The position numbers were made by a program, and so were the translations under genes. The notes under the pieces were generated by a model, which worked only from the letters and a program-made list of their open reading frames with translations, did not search any database and was not told where the DNA came from. From the NCBI RefSeq assembly GCF_013409255.1, contig NZ_JACCAS010000002.1, forward strand, positions 2,160,001 through 2,224,000: a stretch of 64,000 nt of DNA, written 5' to 3'. Of the stretch, positions 41,808 through 50,241 are shown piece by piece (position 1 is the stretch's first letter; every line of letters begins with the position of its first letter). The DNA comes from Paraburkholderia bryophila. GTDB lineage: Bacteria > Pseudomonadota > Gammaproteobacteria > Burkholderiales > Burkholderiaceae.

Positions 41808-42956
41808 TCAGCGAGCGATGTTCATCACCCGGTCGCCGAGCGAAATACCGAGATCGGTCATCAGGCGGCCGCGTTGCAACTGCTGGTTTTCCCAGCGCTT
41901 GAGCGCGGCGTCGATCGTTACACCGCTCTGCCATGTCGACGACAACGCCCGCGCCAGTGCATGCGCATTCGCGGCGGCCTTCGCGGTGCTGCCCGCCGTA
42001 TGCGGACGCGGCACCGAGGCGGCGTCGCCGAGCAGCACCGCGCGGCCGAACACCATGCGCGGCGAGCGCAGATCCACGATCGGCTGCAGGAACGGATCGT
42101 CCGTGCTGTCGACCAGCGCGCGAAACGTCGGCGCCAGCAAGGCCGCGGCGTCGTCGCGCAACACGGCGACGTCGGCGCGCTTGGTCGAGCCCGGCGGCAA
42201 CGAAAACGCCCGCGGATGGCCGTACCGGTCGACCAGCAAACTATCGAGCTGCTCGCGGCTGTACTTGCGATACCACACCCAGTTCCAGCGACGTTCGCCG
42301 ACCGCGGTCGAGTCGCGCTCGCCCGGAATCAGATAGGCGAGCGCCGAGTGTTCTTCGCCCTGCTGAAACGTGAAGCGCTCACGCAGCGTGTTCGCGGCCT
42401 GCAGCGGCAGGTTCGGTTCCTCGACGAGTCCGCGCCATGCGACATAGCCCGCATAGGCCGGCACGATCTCGGGCAACAGCCGCCGCCTGAGCGTCGAACG
42501 GATACCGTCGGCGCCGATCAGCAGATCGGCCTGCTCGCTGCGGCCGCTTTCGAACTGCGCGACGATCTGCTCGCCGTTCATGCGGAAATCGCCGAAGGTC
42601 TCGCCCGCGTGCTGCGACTCGACGGGCAACGCTTCTTTCATGGCGCGATACAGCAGGCTCCACGACGTTTGCATTTGCGGCATAGATAACTGCTCGACGC
42701 GGCGGTCGTCGCGATCCAGATAGATGCGCTCGCCCGACGCCACGCCCGGCGGGTCCGGCAGCGCGACGCCGGCAAACTGCAGCGCGTCCAGCACGTCCGG
42801 CTGAAGCACGATGCCGCCGCCGCGACTGTCGAGTTGGTGGGTCGAGGTTTCGAACACGTCGACCCGCCAGCCCGCCGCGCGCAGTGTGGTGGCCGTGAAC
42901 AGGCCGCCCAGCGAGCCGCCGATCACGACGGCACGCGGTTGCTCGAGGGCTTTCAT
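41808..42956 (-). CDS. FAD-dependent aromatic-ring monooxygenase
   Basis: The 382-residue enzyme has the group A flavoprotein hydroxylase signature. The FAD dinucleotide fold VIGGSLGGLFTATTLRAAGW is at the N-terminus, the DG motif in LLIGADGIRSTLRRR, and the GD motif in LLGDAASVPRPHTAGST. It resembles 2,6-dihydroxypyridine 3-monooxygenase-type enzymes, which hydroxylate N-heterocycles using NADH and O2. The start overlaps the DsbA-like gene stop (ATGA). A related monooxygenase is encoded at 60711-61847. Confidence 0.88.
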   Translation of the reverse strand: MKALEQPRAVVIGGSLGGLFTATTLRAAGWRVDVFETSTHQLDSRGGGIVLQPDVLDALQFAGVALPDPPGVASGERIYLDRDDRRVEQLSMPQMQTSWSLLYRAMKEALPVESQHAGETFGDFRMNGEQIVAQFESGRSEQADLLIGADGIRSTLRRRLLPEIVPAYAGYVAWRGLVEEPNLPLQAANTLRERFTFQQGEEHSALAYLIPGERDSTAVGERRWNWVWYRKYSREQLDSLLVDRYGHPRAFSLPPGSTKRADVAVLRDDAAALLAPTFRALVDSTDDPFLQPIVDLRSPRMVFGRAVLLGDAASVPRPHTAGSTAKAAANAHALARALSSTWQSGVTIDAALKRWENQQLQRGRLMTDLGISLGDRVMNIAR

Positions 42957-43606
42957 GCTGCGTCCCTCCGCGCTGCCGCACGCAGGGCCTGAGTGAACAC
43001 CACGGGCGGCTGCGCGCCGCTGATCGCGTGGTCGTCGATCACGATCGTGGGCACCGCCTGAACGCCGCGCCGGTCGGCTCGTTCGCGCGCCGCGTCGACC
43101 TCCAGATCGCCCGCGGTGCTCGCCAGATAAGCGCGCACTTCGTCCGCGTCGAACGTGTGTTCGGCGGCGATCGCGACCAGCGTGTCGAGCGAGCCGATGT
43201 CGTGGCCTTCGGCGAAGTACGCGGCATAGATGGCCTGATACAGCGCGGCCGTGGTGCGCGGCTCATTGCGGCACTGCGCGAACTGCATCAGCCGATGCGC
43301 GAGACGCGTGTTCGGCGTGCGCAGCACGCGGTCGTAGTCGAATGCCGCGCCGGCGCTCAGGCCGGCGGCCGTCACCTGCGCGTCCATGGTTTGCGAGCGT
43401 GCCCAACTGCCGAACTTGAGGGTTCGATAGGCGCGCCGCTCCATGCCTTCCACGGGCATCGACGGGTTCAGCTCGAATGGCACGTAGCGAATCGACACGG
43501 CCTCGCCGACGCCGGCGTCGGCCAGCGCCGCGGAAAGATTCCGTTGGCCGATCCAGCACCACGGGCAAATAAAGTCGTAATGAACTTCCACCTGAATGGC
43601 TTGCAT
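42953..43606 (-). CDS. DsbA-family oxidoreductase (FrnE-like)
   Basis: The 217-residue cytoplasmic protein has a thioredoxin-fold DsbA domain with active site C14-P-W-C17 (YDFICPWCWIG) and cis-Pro region VQAVPTIVID. There is no signal peptide. This group includes FrnE and 2-hydroxychromene-2-carboxylate isomerase relatives; it may reduce or isomerise a metabolite rather than fold proteins. ATG 43606 follows GAGGGGTGCAAC; a longer frame overlaps the divergent regulator. It is the first gene of an operon with the FAD monooxygenase and MFS transporter. Confidence 0.88.
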   Translation of the reverse strand: MQAIQVEVHYDFICPWCWIGQRNLSAALADAGVGEAVSIRYVPFELNPSMPVEGMERRAYRTLKFGSWARSQTMDAQVTAAGLSAGAAFDYDRVLRTPNTRLAHRLMQFAQCRNEPRTTAALYQAIYAAYFAEGHDIGSLDTLVAIAAEHTFDADEVRAYLASTAGDLEVDAARERADRRGVQAVPTIVIDDHAISGAQPPVVFTQALRAAARRDAA

Positions 43607-43641
43607 GTTGCACCCCTCACTAGGTAACGGATGCAGCTTAT

Positions 43642-43694
43642 GCGTTGCGTTTGTGTTGCGGAATGGGACTAAAATGCAAACCCGCGTTGCGTTT
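43642..43694. promoter_or_regulatory. pair of direct repeats in the LysR/DsbA divergent promoter
   Basis: GCGTTGCGTTT occurs exactly at 43642-43652 and again at 43684-43694, 42 bp apart, about four helical turns. Both copies lie in the 130-nt gap between the LysR gene and the divergent DsbA-monooxygenase operon. Same-face repeats of this kind fit binding of LysR tetramers, although the sequence is not a textbook T-N11-A dyad. Confidence 0.45.
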
Positions 43695-43736
43695 TTTGCA
43701 ACCAAACCTCTATCGACACCGAAACCGATACCGACC

Positions 43737-44657
43737 ATGGACAAATTCCTTGCCGTGAAAACGCTGCTGGAAGTCGCCGATGCCGGCGGCTTTTCGAAGG
43801 CCGCGCGGCGTCTTGGCGTGGCGACTTCGTCGGTCACGCGCCTGATGGACTCGCTGGAAGCGTCGCTCGGCTCCGCGCTGCTGACCCGCACGCCTCGCAA
43901 GGTCAGTCTCACGGACGCCGGCATCGCCTACGTCGAGCAGGTCGGCAAGGTGCTCGACGATCTCGCCGAGGCGGACGAGAGCGTGTTCGACAGCGGCGCG
44001 TCGCCGGTCGGCTCGCTGCGCATCTCGGTGCCGTCCACCTTTAGCCGCTTAAGACTCGCGCCGCACCTGGCGGCGTTTCTCGCCGACCATCCGCGCGTCT
44101 TTCTCGACGTGGTGGTGGCCGACAACTTTCTCGACCTCGCGCTCGAACGGATCGACGTGGCGATCCGGATCGGCCGGCTGGATCGCGACCCCAACCTGAT
44201 CGCCAGGAAGCTGGCCGACAATCCGCGCTACGTCGTCGCGAGCCATGGCTACCTCGAACAGCACGGCACGCCTCGCACGCCGCAGGAACTGGCCGACCAC
44301 GAATGTCTGCGGGTCGCGTACGGCGGCGGCTATCGCACGCGTCAGATGTGGACCTTCGACCGCGACGGCGAAGAAGAGCGCGTCGAGGTGCGTGGGCGTT
44401 TGCTGTCGAACGGTCTCGACATCCTGCTCGAAGCGGTAATGGCGGGCCGCGGCATTGCGTTGCTGCCCGAGTGGCAGGTCAGCGCCGAGATTCGCGCCGG
44501 TCGTCTGATGCGGTTGTTCGAAGATTTCGACGCCAGCCCGCATCAGGGCGACGCGGTCGTCTATGCCGCGTATCTACCGAATCGCCGTCACTCCAGCAAA
44601 GTGCGCACGCTCGTGCAGTTTCTCGAAGCGCGGCTGCAAGGTGCGCTCGAAGGCTGA
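43737..44657 (+). CDS. LysR-family transcriptional regulator
   Basis: The 306-residue protein has the LysR HTH at the N-terminus (MDKFLAVKTLLEVADAGGFSKAARRLGVATSSVTRLMDSLE) and a LysR substrate-binding domain (GSLRISVPSTFSRLRLAPHL, GRGIALLPEWQV). I start at ATG 43737, where the HTH begins; the longer frame overlaps the divergent gene. It probably regulates the divergent DsbA-monooxygenase-MFS operon and itself through repeats in the 130-nt gap. Confidence 0.92.
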   Translation: MDKFLAVKTLLEVADAGGFSKAARRLGVATSSVTRLMDSLEASLGSALLTRTPRKVSLTDAGIAYVEQVGKVLDDLAEADESVFDSGASPVGSLRISVPSTFSRLRLAPHLAAFLADHPRVFLDVVVADNFLDLALERIDVAIRIGRLDRDPNLIARKLADNPRYVVASHGYLEQHGTPRTPQELADHECLRVAYGGGYRTRQMWTFDRDGEEERVEVRGRLLSNGLDILLEAVMAGRGIALLPEWQVSAEIRAGRLMRLFEDFDASPHQGDAVVYAAYLPNRRHSSKVRTLVQFLEARLQGALEG

Positions 44658-44769
44658 ACAGCGGCCACCGAAGTGTAGAAAGAGCGCCGGCTTAATGTCC
44701 TGCAAAAAAATGAATAGTTCTGAGGGCGGCACGCGCAACGCATCCGCCGTGGGTTCTGAAGCTTGATAT

Positions 44770-44796
44770 TTTTTAAGAATGATTAAGGGGTTCAAC
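44770..44796 (+). promoter_or_regulatory. shared TTAA-motif upstream of the isochorismatase operon
   Basis: TTTTTAAGAA (44770-44779) is followed by TTAAGGGGTTCAAC (44783-44796), about 110 nt before the isochorismatase ATG. Nearly the same two blocks occur at 49101-49136 before the HD-like gene, with 9 bp more between them (about one helical turn). Shared sequence at two promoters suggests a common regulator, for example a winged-helix protein such as that at 56262-59273. Confidence 0.5.
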
Positions 44797-44904
44797 AAGG
44801 ACGTTGATAAACGCCGTGGCTAGACTGGTTTCAGTTTTTCACGCACTTCAGGCAAGTGCGGCATGTCTCCCATGTCAACTCACCCTTTTAGGACTTACAT
44901 AGTC

Positions 44905-45597
44905 ATGGCTAATCCGAAACTCGAAGTGCTGACCCCGGCAAACTCCCAGCTCATCTTCATCGACCAGCAGCCGCAAATGGCTTTCGGCGTTCAGTCGATG
45001 GATCGTCAAGCACTGAAGAACAACGTCGTCGGCCTCGCAAAGGCAGCGAAGGTATTCAATATTCCCACCACGATTACCTCGGTGGAATCGGAAAGCTTCT
45101 CGGGCTACACGTACCCGGAATTGCTGGACGTGTTCCCGGATCACAAGGTGCTCGAACGCACGTCGATGAATTCGTGGGACGACCAGAAGGTGCGTGACGC
45201 ACTTGCGGCGAACGGTCGCAAGAAAGTGGTGGTGGCCGGTCTGTGGACCGAAGTGTGCAACAACACCTTCTCGCTGTGCGCCATGGACGAAGGCGACTAC
45301 GAAATCTACATGGTTGCCGACGCGTCGGGCGGCACGTCGAAAGAAGCGCACGACTACGCGATGCAACGCATGATCCAGGCCGGCGTGGTGCCGGTGACGT
45401 GGCAACAGGTGCTGCTCGAATGGCAACGCGACTGGGCGCACAAGGAAACGTACGACGCGATCATGAAGCTCGTCAAGGAGCATTCGGGCGCGTACGGCAT
45501 GGGCGTCGACTACGCGTACACGATGGTTCACAAGGCAGCTCAGCGCACGGCGCAGCAGCACGAAATCCTGGCGGCAGTGCCGGCGAAGACGAAGTAA
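44905..45597 (+). CDS. isochorismatase-family cysteine hydrolase (YcaC-like)
   Basis: The 230-residue protein has the alpha/beta hydrolase-like fold of the isochorismatase superfamily: Asp20 in LIFIDQQPQMAF and nucleophile Cys118 in VVVAGLWTEVCNN, with a Lys expected near 107. The C-terminal extension (TYDAIMKLVKEHSGAYGMGVDYAYTM) is as in YcaC proteins, which form octamers of unknown substrate. I choose ATG 44905, with AGGA upstream; ATG 44863 has no site. An amidohydrolase follows after 64 nt. Confidence 0.88.
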   Translation: MANPKLEVLTPANSQLIFIDQQPQMAFGVQSMDRQALKNNVVGLAKAAKVFNIPTTITSVESESFSGYTYPELLDVFPDHKVLERTSMNSWDDQKVRDALAANGRKKVVVAGLWTEVCNNTFSLCAMDEGDYEIYMVADASGGTSKEAHDYAMQRMIQAGVVPVTWQQVLLEWQRDWAHKETYDAIMKLVKEHSGAYGMGVDYAYTMVHKAAQRTAQQHEILAAVPAKTK

Positions 45598-45661
45598 GCA
45601 CGCCCGCTTGCCCTGACTAGCTCCGCGCATTCGACGCGGAGCGCTCCCTATGAGGATCGCC

Positions 45662-47530
45662 ATGACTTCCAGTACTTCCGCGCCGACGCCGGCCGACGTC
45701 GTCTTCTTCAACGGCAAGATCGCCACGCAGGACGACAAGCGTTCGTTCGCCGATTCGATCGCCGTCGCCGATGGCCGCGTGGTCGCCGCGGGTTCCCGCG
45801 ACGCCGTGATGCGGCATGTCAACGACAAGACGCGGCATGTCGACCTCCAGGGGCGCACCGTCATTCCCGGTTTGAACGACTCGCATCTGCACATTATTCG
45901 CGGCGGCCTGAACTTCAACCTTGAACTGCGCTGGGACGGCGTGCCGTCGCTCGCGGACGCGCTCGACATGTTGCGCAAGCAGGTGGCCCGCACGCCGGCG
46001 CCGCAATGGGTGCGCGTGGTGGGCGGCTGGAACGAATTCCAGTTCGCTGAACGCCGTGGCCCGACGCTCGAAGAAATCAATGCCATCGCACCGGATACGC
46101 CGGTGTTCATCCTGCATCTGTACGACAGCGCGTTGCTGAATGCTGCCGCGTTGCGCGCGGTCGGCTATACGAAAGACACGCCGAATCCGCCGGGCGGCGA
46201 GATTCAGCGCGACAAGCGCGGCAATCCGACCGGCATGCTGATCGCACGGCCGAACGCCGGGCTCCTGTACGCGACGCTCGCGAAGGGTCCGAAGCTGCCG
46301 CCGGAAGATCAGCGCAATTCCACGCGGCACTTCATGCGCGAGTTGAACCGTCTCGGCGTGACCAGCGCGATCGACGCGGGCGGCGGCTTCCAGGCCTACC
46401 CGGACGATTACGCCGTGATCATGGACCTGGCGAAGCACAATGAACTGACCGTGCGGATCGCCTACAACCTGTTCACGCAGAACGCCAAAAAGGAAATCGA
46501 AGATTTCGCGAAGTGGGTGAAAGTGACCAAGCCCGGCGACGGCGACGATTTTTTACGCGTGAACGGCGCCGGCGAAATGTTGGTGTTCTCGGCGGCGGAC
46601 TTCGAAGACTTTCTCGAACCGCGCCCCGATCTGCCGGACACGCTCGAAGTGGAACTCGAAGCGGTGGTGCGCCTGCTGGTGGCGAACCGCTGGCCGTTCC
46701 GTCTGCACGCCACATATAACGAGTCGATCGAGCGTTTCCTGAACGTGTTCGAACGCGTCAACGCCGACATTCCGTTCAACGGATTGCGCTGGTTCTTCGA
46801 CCATTGCGAAACGATCACGCAACAGAATATCGAGCGCGTCCGCGCGCTCGGCGGCGGTATTGCGATCCAGCATCGTATGGCCTTCCAGGGCGAGTACTTC
46901 ATCCAGCAATACGGTGAAGAGGCCGTCAAGCGCACGCCGCCGATCCGCCACATGCTGGACGCCGGCCTGCCGGTCGGCGCGGGTACGGACGCGACACGCG
47001 TCGCCAGCTTCAACCCGTTCGTCTCGCTGTACTGGATGGTGTCGGGCAAGACGGTGGGCGGCACGCAGATGTATTCGGCCGAGAACCGGCTCGACCGCAT
47101 GGAAGCCCTGCGTCGCTACACGGTGGGCAGCGCGTGGTTCTCGAACGAAGACGACAAGAAGGGCGCGCTGGTGCCGGGCCAATTCGCCGATTTCGCGGTG
47201 CTCAGCGAGGACTACTTCAGCGTCGACGAGAGCCGCATCAAGTTCCTCGAATCGGTCATGACGGTGGTGGGCGGCAAGGTCGTCTACGCCGACGACGAAT
47301 TCGCGCCGCTCGCCCCGCCCGCGCTGCCGGTCAGCCCGTCGTGGTCGCCGGTCGCGGAGTTCGGTGGCTACAGCCGCTACAAACCCACCGCGGTGGCCTG
47401 CGTGGACGGCTGCGTGAATCTGTGCGGCGTGCATGCTCACGCGCACGGCTGGGCGTGGCGCAAGAACGTGCCGGTCAGCGATTCGAACGGCTTCTGGGGC
47501 GCGCTGGGATGTAGCTGCTTCGCTTTCTGA
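45662..47530 (+). CDS. amidohydrolase (YtcJ-like) with Cys-rich tail
   Basis: The 622-residue protein is a metal-dependent amidohydrolase of the YtcJ/AepA type. It has the ITATQDDK-like N-terminal sandwich, metal motif HLH in IPGLNDSHLHIIRGG, a long TIM barrel with FDHCETI, GTDATRVASFNPF near the catalytic Asp, and GALVPGQFADFAVLSEDYF at the end of the sandwich. The last ~40 residues are Cys/His-rich (CVDGCVNLCGVHAHAHG, LGCSCFAF), which is not usual for the family. ATG 45662 sits 8 nt after GAGG; the ATG at 45650 has none. Confidence 0.87.
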   Translation: MTSSTSAPTPADVVFFNGKIATQDDKRSFADSIAVADGRVVAAGSRDAVMRHVNDKTRHVDLQGRTVIPGLNDSHLHIIRGGLNFNLELRWDGVPSLADALDMLRKQVARTPAPQWVRVVGGWNEFQFAERRGPTLEEINAIAPDTPVFILHLYDSALLNAAALRAVGYTKDTPNPPGGEIQRDKRGNPTGMLIARPNAGLLYATLAKGPKLPPEDQRNSTRHFMRELNRLGVTSAIDAGGGFQAYPDDYAVIMDLAKHNELTVRIAYNLFTQNAKKEIEDFAKWVKVTKPGDGDDFLRVNGAGEMLVFSAADFEDFLEPRPDLPDTLEVELEAVVRLLVANRWPFRLHATYNESIERFLNVFERVNADIPFNGLRWFFDHCETITQQNIERVRALGGGIAIQHRMAFQGEYFIQQYGEEAVKRTPPIRHMLDAGLPVGAGTDATRVASFNPFVSLYWMVSGKTVGGTQMYSAENRLDRMEALRRYTVGSAWFSNEDDKKGALVPGQFADFAVLSEDYFSVDESRIKFLESVMTVVGGKVVYADDEFAPLAPPALPVSPSWSPVAEFGGYSRYKPTAVACVDGCVNLCGVHAHAHGWAWRKNVPVSDSNGFWGALGCSCFAF

Positions 47531-47569
47531 GCGTTACCGGTTCAATCCACCCCGCGAGCGAGGAGCTGT

Positions 47570-49039
47570 ATGCCGACTCTGACTGATGGCGTGTTGTTCG
47601 GCCTCGGCATTCTGGTGCTCGATTTTCTCGCGTGGCGGTTCATGATCCGCACGAGCGATCAGGCGCGCCTCGCTTTCCGGGCGCTCCTGTTCGCTCTGTC
47701 TACTTACGTGCTGTTCAGTTCGGGCATGAATCCGCTGCGTGCGGCGCCGTGGCCCGATCAACCGCTGCGTCATCTGCTCGCGCAAGTGCTGGAAGTGGTC
47801 TGGTGGCTACAGGGTGCGCGGCTGCTGACCATCGTGCTGGATCGCACCGTGCTGCCCGAAACGTGGCACAAGGAACGGCTGTTTCAGGACGTGTTCGGCG
47901 CGCTGCTGTTTCTGGCCGCCGCGGTCGGCGCGATCGCCTTCGTGTTGCAACTGCCGGTGCGCGGGCTGCTCGCTACTTCCGGCGCGTTAGCCGTGGTGCT
48001 CGGGCTGGCGATTCAGAGCACGCTGAACGACGTGTTTTCCGGTGTCGTGCTGAACGCCACCGAGCCGTTTCGGATTGGCGACTGGGTCACCATCGGCGAG
48101 GTGGAAGGCAAGGTGATCGAGAGCAACTGGCGCGCTACCAGCCTGCTGAACGGCCAGGGCAATATCGTCGTGATCCCGAACAGCGTGGCGGCGCGCACCA
48201 ACATCGTCAACGCGAATCAGCCGTCGCATACGCATGGCATCAGCGTCGTGCTGCCGATCAAACCGTCGATCCGGCCGGCGCTCGTGCTGGCGGCGCTGTC
48301 GAACGCCGCGCAGAGCGCCGAAGGCGTGCTGGACGATCCCAAACCGGTTGTCAGCGTGCGGCGCGCAACCAACGACGCGATCGAGTACGAGATCGTCTGC
48401 TACGTCGCTGAGCTCGACAGAAAAATCGAGGTGCGCAACGACCTGTTCGATCTCGCGCACCGGCATCTGGCGTCGCGCGGCGTGCTGTTGCAGCCGCTGT
48501 CGGTGCCCGAGCCGGCGCCCGCCGGCATCACCGAGAAGCAGCGCCTGCTGCGCAACGTGCTGATCTTCCGCACGCTCGAAGACAACGAACTGAACGAACT
48601 TGCCGCGAAGCTCACCCGGCACGAATTCGATGTCGGCGAAACCATTTACACGGCCGCGGACGAGAGCGGCCACGAACTGCACATTCTCGCGCAAGGGGTG
48701 GCCAAGGCGGTCGTCTCGAAAGACGGCGGCGAGGTCGAGTTGCGGCGCCTCGCGCCCGGCGATTCGATCGGCCAGTCGGGCATTCTGGCGGGCGTCAGGA
48801 CGGCGGTGATCGTGCGCGCCACAACCCGCGCCATCGTGTTCCGGCTCGATAAGACCGCGTTGACGCCGGTGCTCGAGCGGCGCCCCGATGTAGCGAAGGA
48901 GATGTGCCGTCTGCTGTCGGAACACCACGCCACTGAAGAATTGTTGCTGGCGCCGCCGCACGGCGTGGAGGACAACCCCGGTGGCTTGCTGCAATGGATT
49001 CGCGACGGCGTGCGGCGCTTCCACGAGTTGACGCTGTGA
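47570..49039 (+). CDS. mechanosensitive channel (MscS) with cyclic-nucleotide-binding domain
   Basis: The 489-residue inner membrane protein has about four N-terminal transmembrane segments. The MscS pore helix and beta domain follow (ALAVVLGLAIQSTLNDVFSGVVL, EPFRIGDWVTIGEVEGKVIESNWRATSL). After about residue 325 comes a cAMP/cGMP-binding-type domain (IFRTLEDNELNELAAKLTRHEF, GQSGILAGVRTAVIVRATT). MscS channels release solutes on membrane tension; the CNB fusion suggests gating by a nucleotide or other ligand. It follows the amidohydrolase by 39 nt. Confidence 0.9.
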   Translation: MPTLTDGVLFGLGILVLDFLAWRFMIRTSDQARLAFRALLFALSTYVLFSSGMNPLRAAPWPDQPLRHLLAQVLEVVWWLQGARLLTIVLDRTVLPETWHKERLFQDVFGALLFLAAAVGAIAFVLQLPVRGLLATSGALAVVLGLAIQSTLNDVFSGVVLNATEPFRIGDWVTIGEVEGKVIESNWRATSLLNGQGNIVVIPNSVAARTNIVNANQPSHTHGISVVLPIKPSIRPALVLAALSNAAQSAEGVLDDPKPVVSVRRATNDAIEYEIVCYVAELDRKIEVRNDLFDLAHRHLASRGVLLQPLSVPEPAPAGITEKQRLLRNVLIFRTLEDNELNELAAKLTRHEFDVGETIYTAADESGHELHILAQGVAKAVVSKDGGEVELRRLAPGDSIGQSGILAGVRTAVIVRATTRAIVFRLDKTALTPVLERRPDVAKEMCRLLSEHHATEELLLAPPHGVEDNPGGLLQWIRDGVRRFHELTL

Positions 49040-49092
49040 CGGTCACGCCCGACGTGCGCGGCTTTGATCGGTTCGGCATAACGGTCGCGTCG

Positions 49093-49136
49093 ATTAAGTC
49101 TTTTTAAGAAAGTGCCAAAGTCTTAATGGGGTTAAC
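49093..49136 (+). promoter_or_regulatory. shared TTAA-motif upstream of the HD-like gene
   Basis: GATTAAG (49092-49098), TTTTTAAGAA (49101-49110) and TTAATGGGGTTAAC (49123-49136) lie about 120-160 nt upstream of the HD-like gene ATG. The last two blocks match those at 44770-44796 in the promoter of the isochorismatase operon. TTAAG repeats 9-10 bp apart fit a winged-helix regulator binding tandem sites. Confidence 0.5.
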
Positions 49137-49254
49137 TCGTTACGCTGCAATGGAGTGGACCTGACCTCGTTTCGTCCCGCCTGGCTTGGCGGCGAGGCCG
49201 CCCCGTCAGCGCCGGAGCGCGCCACGGCGGGGACGTCCCATACGGAGACTTGAG

Positions 49255-49896
49255 ATGAAGAAAACCATTGCCGGCGTGGACATTCCCGATGGCGTAGTGG
49301 CTCAGGCGGCAAGCGATTTGATGCGCAGCGTGGAATCCGAGTTGATGTTCCATCACGCGCAGCGCACGTTTCTGTTCGGGGCGTTGGCGGGACACCGCGA
49401 CAACCTGACGTTCGACGCCGAACTGCTCTACGTTGGCGCGCTGTTTCACAACGCCGGGCTGAATCTGAAGTATCGAAACTCGCTGCATCGTTTCGAAGTG
49501 GACGGCGCGAACGCCGCGCGTGAGTTTCTGCAGCAGTACGCCGTGGCCGATAGCGACATCAAGGAAGTCTGGACGGCGATTGCCTTGCATACCACGCCGG
49601 GCATTCCGCAGTACATGTCGCCGCTGGTGGCGATGATCAGCGCCGGTGTGCAGATGGACGTGCGCGGCGAGCATTACGACGAATTCACCGCGCAGCAGCG
49701 CGACGAAATCGTGCAGGCGTATCCGCGCGAATCCGGCTTCAAGAAGAAGCTGATCGAAGCGTACGCGCGCGGCATGGAGCATCGTCCCGCGACGACGTAC
49801 GGGACCGTGAATGCCGACGTGCTGGACCGGTGGGATCCGAACTATCGCCGGCTGAATTTTTGTGGACTGGTGCTGGGTTCGGACTGGTCGAATTGA
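49255..49896 (+). CDS. HD-domain-like protein with altered HD motif
   Basis: The 213-residue protein matches cyanamide-hydratase-like HD proteins in order: FHHAQRTFLFG (His34), LYVGALFHNAGLN, RFEVDGANAAREFL, and IALHTTPGIPQY (His112). The defining His-Asp pair is His65-Asn66 here, so one metal ligand is changed and activity may be altered or lost. ATG 49255 follows GGAGACTTGAG. It begins a run of genes (XapX, DUF1275, VOC, porin) after a 215-nt promoter gap carrying the shared TTAA motif. Confidence 0.82.
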   Translation: MKKTIAGVDIPDGVVAQAASDLMRSVESELMFHHAQRTFLFGALAGHRDNLTFDAELLYVGALFHNAGLNLKYRNSLHRFEVDGANAAREFLQQYAVADSDIKEVWTAIALHTTPGIPQYMSPLVAMISAGVQMDVRGEHYDEFTAQQRDEIVQAYPRESGFKKKLIEAYARGMEHRPATTYGTVNADVLDRWDPNYRRLNFCGLVLGSDWSN

Positions 49897-49928
49897 AATT
49901 GAAGTGGATTCTGGAAAGGAAACAAAGC

Positions 49929-50201
49929 ATGGGCTACCTCATTTCACTGGGCGTCGGTTTCGGCGTCGGATTGCTGTACTGGCTATTGAAAGTGCAGTCG
50001 CCGGCGCCGCCGCTGATCGCGCTTGCTGGGCTGCTCGGCATGGTGCTGGGCGAGCACGCGATACCGGTCGTCAAGGCGCAGTTCTTCGCGCAGGAACAAA
50101 CGCAGAGTCAGACCCAGCCGCAACCGGTGCAAGTCGCGCAGGCGAACGGCGGCGCGGTGCAAAAGGCAGTCACGCCGGGCGCGCCGAAGGACGGCGGCTG
50201 A
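49929..50201 (+). CDS. XapX (DUF1427) small membrane protein
   Basis: The 90-residue protein has two hydrophobic segments (YLISLGVGFGVGLLYWLLKV and LIALAGLLGMVLGEH). The segment SPAPPLIALAGLLGMVLGE is typical of XapX/DUF1427 proteins. A Gln-rich soluble tail follows (TQSQTQPQPVQVAQ). The role is unknown; relatives sit next to hydrolases and transport genes. ATG 49929 follows GGAAAGGAAAC, 32 nt after the HD-like gene. Confidence 0.85.
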   Translation: MGYLISLGVGFGVGLLYWLLKVQSPAPPLIALAGLLGMVLGEHAIPVVKAQFFAQEQTQSQTQPQPVQVAQANGGAVQKAVTPGAPKDGG

Positions 50202-50241
50202 TGGCACGCGTGGACTGCTCGCACAAAACGGAGCGGCGCGG

